DNA of 64,000 bases from Bog-473 sp963828505 (GTDB lineage: Bacteria; Actinomycetota; Acidimicrobiia; Acidimicrobiales; RAAP-2): assembly GCA_963828505.1 (NCBI GenBank), contig CAWHFM010000019.1, forward strand, positions 62,001 through 126,000. The letters run 5' to 3'. The notes below the pieces were generated by a model, which was given only the letters and a program-made list of their open reading frames with translations, was not told the origin of the DNA and did not search any database. The position numbers and the translations under genes are program-made. Of this stretch, positions 54,680-63,521 are shown one piece after another. The number at the start of each line of letters is the position of its first letter. Within the stretch, counting starts at the first letter, position 1.

Positions 54680-56731
54680 ATGTCGAATGCAGCTCGAACC
54701 TGGCGAGCCGGCGCTTGCGCAACTGTGATCATGGCGGCGGTCTTGGTCGGATCGAGTGGCGCGAGCGTGGCGTCCGCCGGCTCGGGTGCCGAAGGTCTCG
54801 GACTCTTCTCCGGCCATCACTGGGTGGGAGCGGTCTCAGGAGCGTCGGCTCTTGCCCTAGCTCCCAACACGCCCGGGTTGCAGGTCGTCGCTTCGGGCAT
54901 CAATCAACCCCACGGCCTGACCGTCGGACCCGACGGGAACCTGTACGTGGCCGCGGCCGGCGATGGGGTCATCGGCGCCGCTTGCGTGACGGGTACTGAG
55001 CCCGCCTGTGCCAACAACTCAGGCACGATCGACCGGGTCACGCCCCAAGGCGCGGTGACTCCCGTCGTCACCGGACTGCCTTCGGTAGGGAGTCCTCCGG
55101 GCGGGTCGGCCAGTGGCGGCGTAGCCGATGTCCAGGTCATCAACGGCAAGATCTACGGCATTATCCAGAACCAAAACATCGATGAGACCACCGGCCAGCA
55201 GACCTACGGCCCGGCGGGTGCCCTACTCGGGGACCTGGTCAGCGCCCCCTTGGGCGGCGGGACGGCCACCTCGGTGGCCAGCTTCGGCCCCTACGAGGCC
55301 GCCAACAATCCCGACCACGGCGCCGGCTCCGGCGGTCCGGGTGACCCCGCCATCGATAGCGATCCCTACGGCGTGGTGGCCTACAACGGTGGGTTCGCCG
55401 TCGCCGATGCCGCCGCGAACGACGTGCTGTTCGTCAACTCGGCGGGGCAGATCTCCACGCTGGCCGTCCTCCCCCTGATCTCCGAGCCGACGTCCGGAGG
55501 GCCGGTGATGGCCCAGCCGGTCCCGACCTCCTTGGCTGTCGGGCCCGACGGGGCGCTCTACGTCGGTGAGCTGGGCGGGGTCGGCGGATCAGGCACCGGC
55601 AACGATGTCGGGGACGTCAACGTGTACCGCATCGCCCCAGGCGGAACGCCCACGGTTTACGCCAGTGGCCTCACCATGATCGGGAGCATCGCCTTCGACC
55701 AGGCCGGTCGGCTGCTGGTCATGGAGATCGACACGGCCGGCCTCCTCGACCCGAGCTCGGGCTTTCCGGCGTCGGGAGCGATCATCAGGATCAACGCGGA
55801 CGGCAGCCGCACCACGCTGGCCAGCGCCGGCCTCGAGTTCCCGCTCGGCATCACCGTGGCTAGGGACGGCTCGGTGTACGCGTCCAACGTCGGAATCATC
55901 CCGGCCAGCGGGCCCGCCCCGGGCATCAGCGGCCAAATCGTGCGGGTTTCCGATCCGAGCCCGGCCGGCCAGCTGGGCGCCAATCTCGGCGGTTATCGCC
56001 TGGCGGCCGCAGACGGTGGCGTCTTCACCTACGGCGCCTTCGGCTTCTACGGGTCGATGGGGGGCACGCGCCTCAACGAACCCGTAGTGGGCATCGCCTC
56101 AAACCCGGTCGGTCCCGGATACTGGCTGGTCGCCTCCGACGGTGGTGTCTTTAGCTTCGGAACCTCGAACTTCTACGGGTCGATGGGAGGAACTCGCCTC
56201 AACCAACCAATCGTCGGCATAACGCCAACACCCGACGGCCGGGGCTACTGGCTCGTCGCCGCAGACGGCGGGGTCTTCAGCTTTGGTGACGCCACGTTCT
56301 ACGGCTCGACCGGAGGCATCCACCTCAACAAGCCCATTGTCGGGATGTCTGCCTCCCCGAGCGGGGGTGGCTACGCGCTCTTCGCCTCCGACGGGGGCGT
56401 GTTCAATTTCGGCGACTCCACCTTCCACGGCTCACATGCGGCAAGCCCCCTAAACGCTGCCATCGTGGGCGGGGCGACCACTTCTACAGGGGGTGGCTAC
56501 GACCTGTTCGCCGCAGACGGAGGCGTGTTCACGTATGGGGATGCCGGGTTCTTCGGTTCGATGGGCGGCGTCCATCTGAACCAGCCTGTGGTCGGAGGTC
56601 AGATCACCCCGGACAACAACGGTTATCTTCTGGCGGCAGCCGATGGCGGGATCTTCACCTTCGGCAATGCTCAGTTCGAGGGCTCAGCGGGAAGTGTCAA
56701 GCTCAATAAGCCGGTGGTTGGAATCGGATAG
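54680..56731 (+). CDS. Secreted ScyD/ScyE-type beta-propeller with C-terminal DGGVF repeats
   Basis: 683 residues. A signal peptide (AGACATVIMAAVLVGSSGAS) precedes a ScyD/ScyE-like propeller with LTVGPDGNLYVAAAGDGVIG, YGVVAYNGGFAVADAAANDV and LAVGPDGALYVGELGG blades. From about residue 440 six tandem repeats of about 47 residues follow, each with a GYWLVASDGGVFSFG-like start and FYGSMGG then LNxPIVGI. These repeats are very common in Acidimicrobiia cell-surface proteins, as I recall, and suggest surface adhesion or a carbohydrate-related role; the function is unknown. AGAGGAG precedes the ATG. A possible structured RNA lies upstream. Confidence 0.9.
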   Translation: MSNAARTWRAGACATVIMAAVLVGSSGASVASAGSGAEGLGLFSGHHWVGAVSGASALALAPNTPGLQVVASGINQPHGLTVGPDGNLYVAAAGDGVIGAACVTGTEPACANNSGTIDRVTPQGAVTPVVTGLPSVGSPPGGSASGGVADVQVINGKIYGIIQNQNIDETTGQQTYGPAGALLGDLVSAPLGGGTATSVASFGPYEAANNPDHGAGSGGPGDPAIDSDPYGVVAYNGGFAVADAAANDVLFVNSAGQISTLAVLPLISEPTSGGPVMAQPVPTSLAVGPDGALYVGELGGVGGSGTGNDVGDVNVYRIAPGGTPTVYASGLTMIGSIAFDQAGRLLVMEIDTAGLLDPSSGFPASGAIIRINADGSRTTLASAGLEFPLGITVARDGSVYASNVGIIPASGPAPGISGQIVRVSDPSPAGQLGANLGGYRLAAADGGVFTYGAFGFYGSMGGTRLNEPVVGIASNPVGPGYWLVASDGGVFSFGTSNFYGSMGGTRLNQPIVGITPTPDGRGYWLVAADGGVFSFGDATFYGSTGGIHLNKPIVGMSASPSGGGYALFASDGGVFNFGDSTFHGSHAASPLNAAIVGGATTSTGGGYDLFAADGGVFTYGDAGFFGSMGGVHLNQPVVGGQITPDNNGYLLAAADGGIFTFGNAQFEGSAGSVKLNKPVVGIG

Positions 56732-57501
56732 AACTTTCTTGGTCCCCCGAACTCTGGATCTTGTGACGAGTTTCGTGAAGCGTGACAAATCAACAGCGAG
56801 AAGGATGACGTACCATCCCAGCTGGATCAATGATCTAACGGCGCCAGTCATCGGCGAACGCTGGTCCTTCTGCGAGAGGATTAGAACTTCCGAACCTCTC
56901 AACTCGCGCCCTCCCGGGGGAGGGCCGGGGGGGGGGCTTAACCCCCTCCCGCTAATGATCTGAGTCAATCATTCGTAGCCAGGACATTTCGGTGGTGGTT
57001 CGGCGCGTTTGTCCCATTGTCAGCGACCATGGGAGCTCCTCAACCCCTAGATGGCAATGACTGCGGCGTCGTGTTCCATTCGATTGCTCAGCGAGAGGGT
57101 TGTGAACGCGCGGAAACCGCCGCCGCGAGTGTCTCGTCTGGCCGCGGCAGCTCGGCGAAGCTGGCACAGATCCGGTGGTAGCCGTCCGCGATGGTGAGCA
57201 ACGCGCCGTCGTGGAGGTCGCCTCGAAGGCACAGAACCGGAAAGAGCGGCTTGCCCGCTTAAGGCCCTTCAGGTTGCGGGCGACGCTTCGGGTCTTCGGC
57301 TGGCGAGTCGGCGAGGCCGCTGGCTCGGAGCAGATCCTTGGCATGACGAGAGACCATGGCGCCATTGCGCAATCGCACCGCGGCCAGCTGGGCTGTCTGT
57401 GTGGGCAGGAGGAGGCTGAGATAGTTCGCGGGCGCCTCGTAGTCGGCGGGTTCAGGGGTTTAAGGCCCAGTTTGGGTTTCGAACCCTGGGCATCGGGCCA
57501 G
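56732..57501. other. Intergenic with G-rich tract; no supported gene
   Basis: 770 bp. CCCTCCC/GGGAGGG (56909-56924) followed by a run of ten G (56927-56936) and CCCCCTCCC: hairpin or G-quadruplex potential after the ScyD-repeat gene. Near 57450-57497, GGCCC/GGGCC around GGGTT/AACCC could be the terminator of the minus-strand gene ending at 57502. Long frames here have no family features. Confidence 0.45.
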
Positions 57502-57726
57502 CTACGTTTTCTTCGCCGCGGCGCGGCCCCCCTTGCGCCCGGCGGACTTGTGCTGAGCGGTGGTCCCACCTTGCTTGGCGTTGCCCCCAGAACCGGATTT
57601 CTTCCCGCCCTTCTTGGACGCGTCAGGGGAATTGGCGATCTTCGCGGCTCGCTGCTTGGACATCCCCTTGTCCTTGAGGGCTTCGTACTGCTTCTCATTC
57701 TTGACGTTGGCTCGGGTGCCCGGCAC
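57502..57726 (-). CDS. Small Lys-rich stress-type protein
   Basis: 74 residues from GTG with GAGGAG upstream. Starts PGTRANVKNEKQYEALKDKG, then MSKQRAAKIANSP, followed by a low-complexity Lys/Gly/Ser/Gln tail. The first 35 residues follow a motif common in small bacterial proteins (VKNEKxYEALKxKGMSKExAAKIANSP, DUF7218-like). DNA binding is suggested by the basic tail but unproven. 41 bp downstream of the ferritin-like gene on the same strand. Confidence 0.78.
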   Translation of the reverse strand: MPGTRANVKNEKQYEALKDKGMSKQRAAKIANSPDASKKGGKKSGSGGNAKQGGTTAQHKSAGRKGGRAAAKKT

Positions 57727-57767
57727 GGTGTGCTCCTCTCTTGATGGATCAGCTTCCGAATGGTGAG

Positions 57768-58367
57768 TCAGGTCATGTCTTGGCGTGCCTGCTTGGCCCG
57801 GGCAGCGCCGATGGCCGTCTTGACCTCTTTCTGCTCTTCGGGAGGCGGGAGCACGGCGGGCAGACCCAGTCCTTCGATCCACAGCTCTCTCGCCCAACCG
57901 CTGTTGTGGTAGAGGTGCTTGTCCTCTTGTTCTTCGACTTCATTGTGGGCGGCCCGCAGCACTGTGGCAGCGTCGCCAGTCAGGCGCTTGACGACCTCGC
58001 CAATGAGCTCCCAGTTGAGGTGGTCCTTGGTCTCGGCCAGGGTCACACACTCGGCGGCCACCACCTGGGCTTGCTCGGCCGTCCCGCCTCGTTGCGCGAG
58101 GGCGATGGTCTTCACCAGCGACTCACCCGTGTGGCGGACGACCTGGCGCCCAGGAGTCTCCTGCTCGGGATCGAGCCCGAAGGCTCGCAGTGATTCTTCG
58201 ACCAGCTCGACGTGGTGACGGGTCTGGTCGAGGTAGTGCTCCCACTCATCTCGAAGATCGCCGTTGCGCGCGCAGGCCAGTGCAGCCTCGTAGACCTGGA
58301 CACCTCCGAGCTCGGTCTCGTAGGCCTGGAACAGCAGATCGTGTACTTGTTCTTCGTCGACGGGCAT
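57768..58367 (-). CDS. Ferritin-like helical-bundle protein
   Basis: 199 residues from ATG with GAGGAGA upstream. Long helices with DLLFQAYETELGGVQVYEAA, ACARNGDLRDEWEHYLDQTR, HHVELVEESLRAFGLDPEQE, and later DHLNWELIGEVVKRLTGD and HNEVEEQEDKHLYHNSGWAR. Paired E..H positions fit a ferritin-like or DUF892-like fold; a di-iron centre is possible but not shown. A decayed second copy lies at 50182. Expressed with the Lys-rich small protein downstream. Confidence 0.8.
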   Translation of the reverse strand: MPVDEEQVHDLLFQAYETELGGVQVYEAALACARNGDLRDEWEHYLDQTRHHVELVEESLRAFGLDPEQETPGRQVVRHTGESLVKTIALAQRGGTAEQAQVVAAECVTLAETKDHLNWELIGEVVKRLTGDAATVLRAAHNEVEEQEDKHLYHNSGWARELWIEGLGLPAVLPPPEEQKEVKTAIGAARAKQARQDMT

Positions 58368-58511
58368 CCGGGTCTCCTCTCTTCTGCGATGGTCACTCTT
58401 CGATGTGACGAAGGGATACCCAGGTCTGAGGCGACTCACACAGGGGTCGTATCGCAGGCCGGAAAGGCCGACAGCGGTGCTTCAGCCGCGTCGAATAGGT
58501 ACAGCGCTCGC

Positions 58512-58830
58512 ATGTCCTGTCGCACCGCTCGCCTCGTCGAGCAGGGCAAACAGCCGGCCTTCGAAGATGTCGATCCCCCAGACCCGCCGGCCGACGAGGT
58601 GGTCGTCGACATGGCCTACGGAGGCAGTTGGTCTCGTCCGGGGCAGTGGACTGGGCACTGGCGCGAAGGGCTTTGGGCCACCAGACGGTCGTGCCGACTG
58701 ACGCGCTCAGCCGGCTCGAGACATGGTGGACAGGACGCTCACGCTCGAAGAGGTCAAAGACGCCTTCGAACTGTTGAGAAGCACTCGGTGCAGGGACAGC
58801 TCTTGCTCGGCCTACGCCACTGAGCGCGGT
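58512..58830 (+). pseudogene. Zinc alcohol dehydrogenase with large internal deletion
   Basis: The ATG-led start CRTARLVEQGKQPAFEDVDP with ADEVVVDMAYGG is an MDR-type N-terminus, and MVDRTLTLEEVKDAFELLRS then QGQLLLGL (frame-shifted) is the C-terminus. The zinc and cofactor domains between (roughly 280 residues in the family) are reduced to about 60 bp. Not functional. Confidence 0.7.
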
Positions 58831-58870
58831 CCGATTTCCTATCAGACTTGTCTTTTGGATTCGCCCGCCC

Positions 58871-59113
58871 GTGAAGCTTCTTTGGGACGGGATGTCGATT
58901 CAGGATCCTCGCTTCGGGTATCTCTCGTATGTACGGATTGCATTCGATGGAGGCGACATGCCGTTCCCCGAGGACCAGAAATTCGGTCGCAGGGCCGCTG
59001 AAGGCCAGGAACTTGTCGATACTTTCAATGAAGAAGGCGTCGCAGCGGAATATCTACCTGACGAGCCGGCGCGAAAGGAACCGCGCGCTGGTCGCAAGGC
59101 TGAGAGGTCCTGA
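58871..59113 (+). CDS. Hypothetical small protein
   Basis: 80 residues from GTG: MKLLWDGMSIQDPRFGYLSY, RIAFDGGDMPFPEDQ, then a charged tail (EPARKEPRAGRKAERS). No family recognised and no clear ribosome site. It is 9 bp before the membrane-protein gene on the same strand. Confidence 0.35.
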   Translation: MKLLWDGMSIQDPRFGYLSYVRIAFDGGDMPFPEDQKFGRRAAEGQELVDTFNEEGVAAEYLPDEPARKEPRAGRKAERS

Positions 59114-59122
59114 GATCCAGCA

Positions 59123-59755
59123 ATGTCAGGCGAGCCTCACGGAATGATTCGTCGGCATCTCCAGAGTCGGAGTGTGCTCAAGCGCCGAGCGCGGTCTTTT
59201 TTCTTGTTCGTCGCACTCCCGGCCTGGCTCGGCCCCGGTCTGCTGGACTGGTGGTGTCATCGACGCACGCATATCGAACAACCCGGCAACGGTGGCACGA
59301 AAGAATCCCTCGTTCACGCGGCGATGTTTGCCGAGGCTGGTATTCCCCTGTTGCTTGCGGCTGCTCTTGAGATGAATCCGCTGGTTATCACGCTCATGAC
59401 GAGTGCGGCAGCAGTCCACGAAGCAACTGCGATGCTCGACGTTCGAATCGCCTTCGAGAGCGATCGTCACGTCAGCCAGTTCGAACAGCACGTTCACAGC
59501 TTCTTGGAGGTAATGCCGTTTTGGATCGTCCCGCTTATGGTTCTGCTCCACGAGCCCGCGACGAAAAGGTGGTCTCTGACCCGGCGCCCCTCGGCACTGT
59601 CCAAGGGTGACGTCGCCCTCATCGTCGGCGGCGTGGCCCTCCTCGGAGCGCTGCCCTACGGCGAAGAACTCGTTCGATGTCTGCGGCGATCCCGAGACGA
59701 GCATGGGGCGCAGAGTCAGCCCGAAATGGACTCAGCAATTGTCTCTCGACGATGA
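59123..59755 (+). CDS. Predicted four-helix membrane protein, His-rich
   Basis: 210 residues. Hydrophobic segments at about 25-44 (FFLFVALPAWLGPGLLDWWC), 68-85, 130-145 and 165-182. Conserved-looking His positions lie next to membranes: DWWCHRRTHIEQ, AAVHEATAMLDVRIAF, FEQHVHSFLEVMPFW. Such His patterns occur in membrane-bound metal enzymes, but no known family is recognised. Start codon ATG; an ATG seven codons later is possible. Overlaps the following frame. Confidence 0.62.
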   Translation: MSGEPHGMIRRHLQSRSVLKRRARSFFLFVALPAWLGPGLLDWWCHRRTHIEQPGNGGTKESLVHAAMFAEAGIPLLLAAALEMNPLVITLMTSAAAVHEATAMLDVRIAFESDRHVSQFEQHVHSFLEVMPFWIVPLMVLLHEPATKRWSLTRRPSALSKGDVALIVGGVALLGALPYGEELVRCLRRSRDEHGAQSQPEMDSAIVSRR

Positions 59756-59957
59756 CACCCAGGTCCGCTTAGAGGACCGTACGCTTTCGCAACTCGTTGA
59801 GACTGCAGGAGGAACAGTGCCCTTGAACCGAGCGAGTGTCGTGCGATCCAAACTGGTCAGATCATTGGAGAAGTCCGAACAACTCGATAACGCGGTTCGA
59901 CGAACCCGAGCTGTCGTGCAACACTTGGTTTCGCTGGCACCTTGCGCCGCTCCTTGA
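59703..59957 (+). CDS. Hypothetical protein between the membrane and Rieske genes
   Basis: 84 residues from ATG: WTQQLSLDDDTQVRLEDRTL, SQLVETAGGTVPLNRASVVR, a helical end with LEKSEQLDNAVRRTRAVVQH. It overlaps both neighbours (53 bp and 16 bp), which suggests coupling. Nothing identifies a function. Confidence 0.45.
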   Translation: MGRRVSPKWTQQLSLDDDTQVRLEDRTLSQLVETAGGTVPLNRASVVRSKLVRSLEKSEQLDNAVRRTRAVVQHLVSLAPCAAP

Positions 59958-60700
59958 GCGGAACAGACCTGGGACATCCGATCCACCCAGTCCTCGTGCA
60001 ACTTCCCCTTGGGCTTTGGTTCAGTACGTCGATTCTCGACGTGATCGGCCTGGGCAGGACGAGAGCGGCTCGAAGTTTGCTCGGGTTCGGGGTGCTGGCC
60101 TCATTGCCGGCCATCGCAAGTGGCATGTCGGATTGGGTCGACACCGACGAAGCCGAGGCACGCGTCGGGCTGGTGCACGCTACGACAAACTCCCTCGCAG
60201 TAGTCTGCTTGACCGCGTCGTGGTTGAGGCGGCGAGGAGATCGAGACGGCGGGGCGTTCTGGTCGACGCTTGGAGTCACTCTGGCCACTGCGGGCGGTTT
60301 TCTCGGCGGCCACCTCGCATACGCTCTGGGGGTTGGCGTTGATACGAACGCCTTCGACATCGGTCCAGCCGAATGGACGGCCGTGCGAGGCAATGTGCCG
60401 ACCGAGGATCTCGTTGCACGCACCGCAGACGGCGTGAGGATCATGGTGGCCCAGAACGATTCAGGTCGATTCGCACTCGCCGACCGCTGTAGCCATCGGG
60501 GTGGACCGCTCTCCGAGGGAACGTTGGAGGGAGCCTGCGTCACGTGCCCATGGCATGGCAGTCAATTCGATTTGGCGACCGGCGAGCCTACCAAGGGTCC
60601 AGCGTCCATACCTCAGCCGGTCTACGAGACACGAGTCGCTAAAAACAAGTTGGAGTTACGGCGGCGGGAGCGTCGAGCCCTGCGAAAACGGGCGGTCTGA
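59942..60700 (+). CDS. DUF2231-like membrane domain fused to a Rieske [2Fe-2S] domain
   Basis: 252 residues from TTG; the start is not certain. The N-terminal 130 residues have four hydrophobic segments starting with GHPIHPVLVQLPLGLWFSTS (DUF2231 pattern GHP.HP.L...P.GL) and conserved His. The C-terminal Rieske domain shows LADRCSHRGGPLSEG and CVTCPWHGSQFDLATGEPTK (C-x-H..C-x2-H cluster ligands) and the GPA-type loop. It is probably an electron-transfer protein attached to the membrane. The fusion recurs in actinobacteria and proteobacteria. Confidence 0.88.
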   Translation: MRRSLSGTDLGHPIHPVLVQLPLGLWFSTSILDVIGLGRTRAARSLLGFGVLASLPAIASGMSDWVDTDEAEARVGLVHATTNSLAVVCLTASWLRRRGDRDGGAFWSTLGVTLATAGGFLGGHLAYALGVGVDTNAFDIGPAEWTAVRGNVPTEDLVARTADGVRIMVAQNDSGRFALADRCSHRGGPLSEGTLEGACVTCPWHGSQFDLATGEPTKGPASIPQPVYETRVAKNKLELRRRERRALRKRAV

Positions 60701-60847
60701 TGATGATAGCGATCAGTACGTGTTCGGCACCGCACATGTCAGGGTATTCCGGGGAGCCTTGACTGTCGCCACCGTTCCGGCCACCACTTCGGGTTGCCGC
60801 ATCACCGGAGAGAGCCAGCAAAGAGCTAGTACGACCCTCTCAGCGCC

Positions 60848-61012
60848 CTACCACCGGTAGAACCGATGGGTCCCCGCACCCTCGCCTCGACCGACCGCAA
60901 AACCGATGACCCAGAGAACCAAAAGAACCACGGCGGCGATCCAGAGAAGATGAACTGCGAAACCGAGACCAAAGAAAATTAGCACCAGCAGTAATGCCAG
61001 TAGCAAAACCAT
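60848..61012 (-). CDS. DUF5670-like small membrane protein
   Basis: 54 residues, ATG at 61012 with GGAGGAGAGG upstream. MVLLLALLLVLIFFGLGFAV then HLLWIAAVVLLVLWVIGFAV and a short tail GRGEGAGTHRFYRW. Two transmembrane helices; this is the Lmo0937/DUF5670 pattern, small stress-linked hydrophobic proteins. Function unknown. Confidence 0.8.
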   Translation of the reverse strand: MVLLLALLLVLIFFGLGFAVHLLWIAAVVLLVLWVIGFAVGRGEGAGTHRFYRW

Positions 61013-61259
61013 CAACCTCTCCTCCATGCGGTTACGGGCATTTTGCGTTGCGCTGAGACCCTACCCGGGCTGGCACGTTGCAAACCGACATGCAATAAGC
61101 GCATGCGACTGACGGCCCGGGCTCGACCGAACCGTGCAACGGGGTCGCTGCGTGGGCCGGGCCGGTCAAGTGCATAAGCAAGAAATTGAGATTCGAAGGA
61201 AGCCAGGTCTTGATCGTTACCGCGCCAGGCCCGCGTCGAGGCGGTACTTAGGACGTGTG

Positions 61260-61484
61260 TTACTTCGGGCGGTCGTCATCACCTTGCCGGGTGCCAAGGT
61301 CGCCGCCTGCCCAATTCGACGGGGGGTCACTAGTCGGAAAAGAGTCCTTGAGCTCTTTGTCCAGGGCTGCCTCCTCTTCCGCTCGCTCGGCTTCCTTCTC
61401 AAACTCGGGATCGTCGCCATCTCTCGCACTTGCCGACTGTTCGGATACCGGCTCAGTGCGAGGAGACTCGTCATTGGAGGACAT
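61260..61484 (-). CDS. Small acidic protein with SFPTSDPPS motif
   Basis: 74 residues, ATG start: Glu/Asp-rich with EFEKEAERAEEEAALDKELK and DSFPTSDPPSNWAGG. A (D/E)SFPASDPPS-like motif recurs in many short bacterial proteins of unknown role. No signal peptide. Located among other small stress-type genes. Confidence 0.6.
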   Translation of the reverse strand: MSSNDESPRTEPVSEQSASARDGDDPEFEKEAERAEEEAALDKELKDSFPTSDPPSNWAGGDLGTRQGDDDRPK

Positions 61485-61666
61485 GAGGTTGTCTTACCCT
61501 CACCTGACCCAAAGAAACAGAGACCCACCAGGGCGGAGTACTGAGAACGACGAGTAGCAGGCGAGGTATGAGGACGAGCCGAGCCACACAAGCCTCCCAA
61601 GACGGTCTGGATTCATGCGGACTCTGCTGCCGGAGAAGGGGCTATGCCGGATTTCCTGGCTCGAAG

Positions 61667-62008
61667 TTACGCACTTGCTGAAACGTAAGGGTTCGAGATC
61701 GTTGGTGCAGAATCGGCGAAGGTGGGTTCCAGCAAATGACCGACATGGTCACCCGCATCGAGACGATCGAGAACGGTCCCGACAGCCACTCCCGCGGTCG
61801 CCAAGAGAGGCACCCCGTCAGGGCTAAGCCGCCACTTGCATCGTGAGAATTTGTCTATGTCGTCTCCGGATTCTTCGCCAAACAGCCGAGCTTCTTCAAC
61901 GTCTTGTCGCCCGAGAATATGGTCGGCAACGGACCGAGCCTGTTGTGCGACCGAACAGGTTTGATTCTTCTTCGACAAGAAGACGACCCGACGCGGCGGA
62001 TCGATGCT
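61667..62008 (-). pseudogene. C-terminal part of a flavin reductase-like protein
   Basis: Readable from VVFLSKKNQTCSVAQQARSV, then ADHILGRQDVEEARLFGEES, DDIDKFSRCKWRLSPDGVPL, AGDHVGHLLEPTF. This matches the latter two-thirds of FMN-dependent flavin reductases (SKxNxTxS, GD..DKF, GDH). The N-terminus is lost; the open frame continues to 62176 with unrelated sequence. Confidence 0.65.
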
Positions 62009-62342
62009 GCGCCGAGTGGCGAAGCCGACGAGGCAACCCGCTCGAATGTGACCTCTTGCCGCTTCACGATGAACATCGGGTAGTCCACGTGCCCTACGAG
62101 GAGCTCTCAAACGCCACGTTGCCTTCCACGTCCCCAGCATCACACATTGGGCGAACTTTCGGATAGCGGTCGCCAACCGCGAGCTCTTCGAGTGAGCGGG
62201 GCTAAGATCGTTGAAAGCGACTCTGCGACGAGGCCTCTATTCCTGGTCTCCCTCGTTTCTTCGGATATAGAGGCGTGGCGCTCGTGGAAGTGGACCACCG
62301 CCCTTACGATCCAGTCGAGAGTTCCTGGGTATAGACGTCATC

Positions 62343-62498
62343 ATGACCGACAGTCGAGACGATCGCTCAGAGCAAACCGATGAGTGTGCTGAGAGTCGTG
62401 ACTCTGAGCCAGGGGATATGCGAGAGAAGAGGGAGCGCAAGGTGCGAACCGGCGACGATCGGGCCGCGAGGAACAGGGAAGACGACCCACCGGCGTGA
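62343..62498 (+). CDS. Hypothetical 51-residue highly charged protein
   Basis: MTDSRDDRSEQTDECAESRD, then KRERKVRTGDDRAARNRED. Almost only charged residues; no family. Its stop overlaps the GTG of the broken HAD gene, the sort of overlap seen in real operons here. No strong ribosome site. Confidence 0.35.
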   Translation: MTDSRDDRSEQTDECAESRDSEPGDMREKRERKVRTGDDRAARNREDDPPA

Positions 62499-63163
62499 CG
62501 GAACAAGTCCGAGCGGGTGTGCTCTTTGACCTCGACGGCACTCTCGTCAACACCAACTACCTCCACGCCTAGGCCTGGTCCCGATCATTTCGCGGCGCCG
62601 GCGAGTGGGCGCCGATGAACGCCATTCATCGGCTCATCGGCATGGGGGAAGATCGCCTCGTCACTGAGCTCCTCGGTCACGAGTGCGCCGCCGTCGTCGA
62701 GGCACGACCTCACCACTGGATAGAACTGGCCGCTGACATCTGCGCGTTTCCGCTGGCAGCGGCCCTGCTACGCACCTTGCGAACTCGGGCTGGCGGTCGT
62801 GTTGGCCACGTCCGCGCCGACTGACGAACTGAGTTGCTTCGTAAGACGATCGAAGCCGACGACGTCATCGACGGCCAGACGACATCGGACGACGTCGGGA
62901 AATCTAAACCGTCCCCCGAAGTCTTCGAGACTGCGATGAAGACTTTCGTTATTGACCCCCGGCATGCCCTGGCTGTCGGTGACAGCATTTGGGACGTTCG
63001 AGCCGCTCGAGCAGCAGGTATCGGATGCGTGAGCGTCGAGTCCTGGAGCTTTAGCCGACACGAACTGAGCGAGGCCGGGTCGCGACACGTCTACCGAGAC
63101 GTCGCCGAGATCCTCGACCAGTTCTACGCAGGGCCACTCGGGCAGCTCCTCTCGGAGTCTTGA
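62495..63163 (+). pseudogene. Broken HAD hydrolase, paralogue of the gene at 46803
   Basis: Starts GTG with VRAGVLFDLDGTLVNTNYLH, then an in-frame TAG where the paralogue has Thr-Leu-Thr, WAPMNAIHRLIGMGEDRLVT and the cap. A shift near 62790 leads to GLAVVLATSAPTDEL, and a second near 62830 to ADDVIDGQTTSDD, KPSPEVFETAM, ALAVGDSIWDVRAARAAGIG and a natural end. Residue order matches the intact copy throughout. Confidence 0.85.
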
Positions 63164-63331
63164 CTCTTCGCACCAGGCTCGGGCCGGTACCGAACGATCG
63201 GACAAATGGGTGGCGTTCTCCGATGCCCGGAAACTACGCAGCCGTAGTGGCCGATGAATCTTCAGCGATGACGACCCTGGTTGGCACCTCGAGCAGTGGG
63301 TATAACTACCCATACCGAAAAGAGGAACAAC

Positions 63332-63505
63332 GTGTCCGGCATCGACAAGGCGAAGAACAAGGTCCAAGAAGCGAAGGGCAAGGTCAAAGAAGGTGCCGGG
63401 AAGGCCGGCGATGACCAGTCGCTCGAGGCGAAGGGCAAGAAGGACCAGGCTGCCGGCAATCTGAAGCAGGCCGGCGAGAAGGTCAAGGACGCGTTCAAGA
63501 AGTAG
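63332..63505 (+). CDS. CsbD-family stress protein
   Basis: 57 residues from GTG with AGAGGAAC upstream. SGIDKAKNKVQEAKGKVKEG, AGKAGDDQSLEAKGKKDQAA, GNLKQAGEKVKDAFKK: the regular Lys/Glu/Ala/Gly pattern of CsbD, a general-stress protein in bacilli with unknown biochemical role. Confidence 0.88.
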   Translation: MSGIDKAKNKVQEAKGKVKEGAGKAGDDQSLEAKGKKDQAAGNLKQAGEKVKDAFKK

Positions 63506-63521
63506 CTGAGGGAGTCCTAAC

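Noticed and set aside
57460..57500. tRNA T-arm-like sequence
   Set aside because: GGGTTCGAAACCC resembles a T-arm but no acceptor, D or anticodon arm fits; it is more likely part of a terminator.
57175..57744. 189-codon plus-strand frame
   Set aside because: It covers the reverse of the Lys-rich gene, whose motif and ribosome site are convincing on the minus strand.
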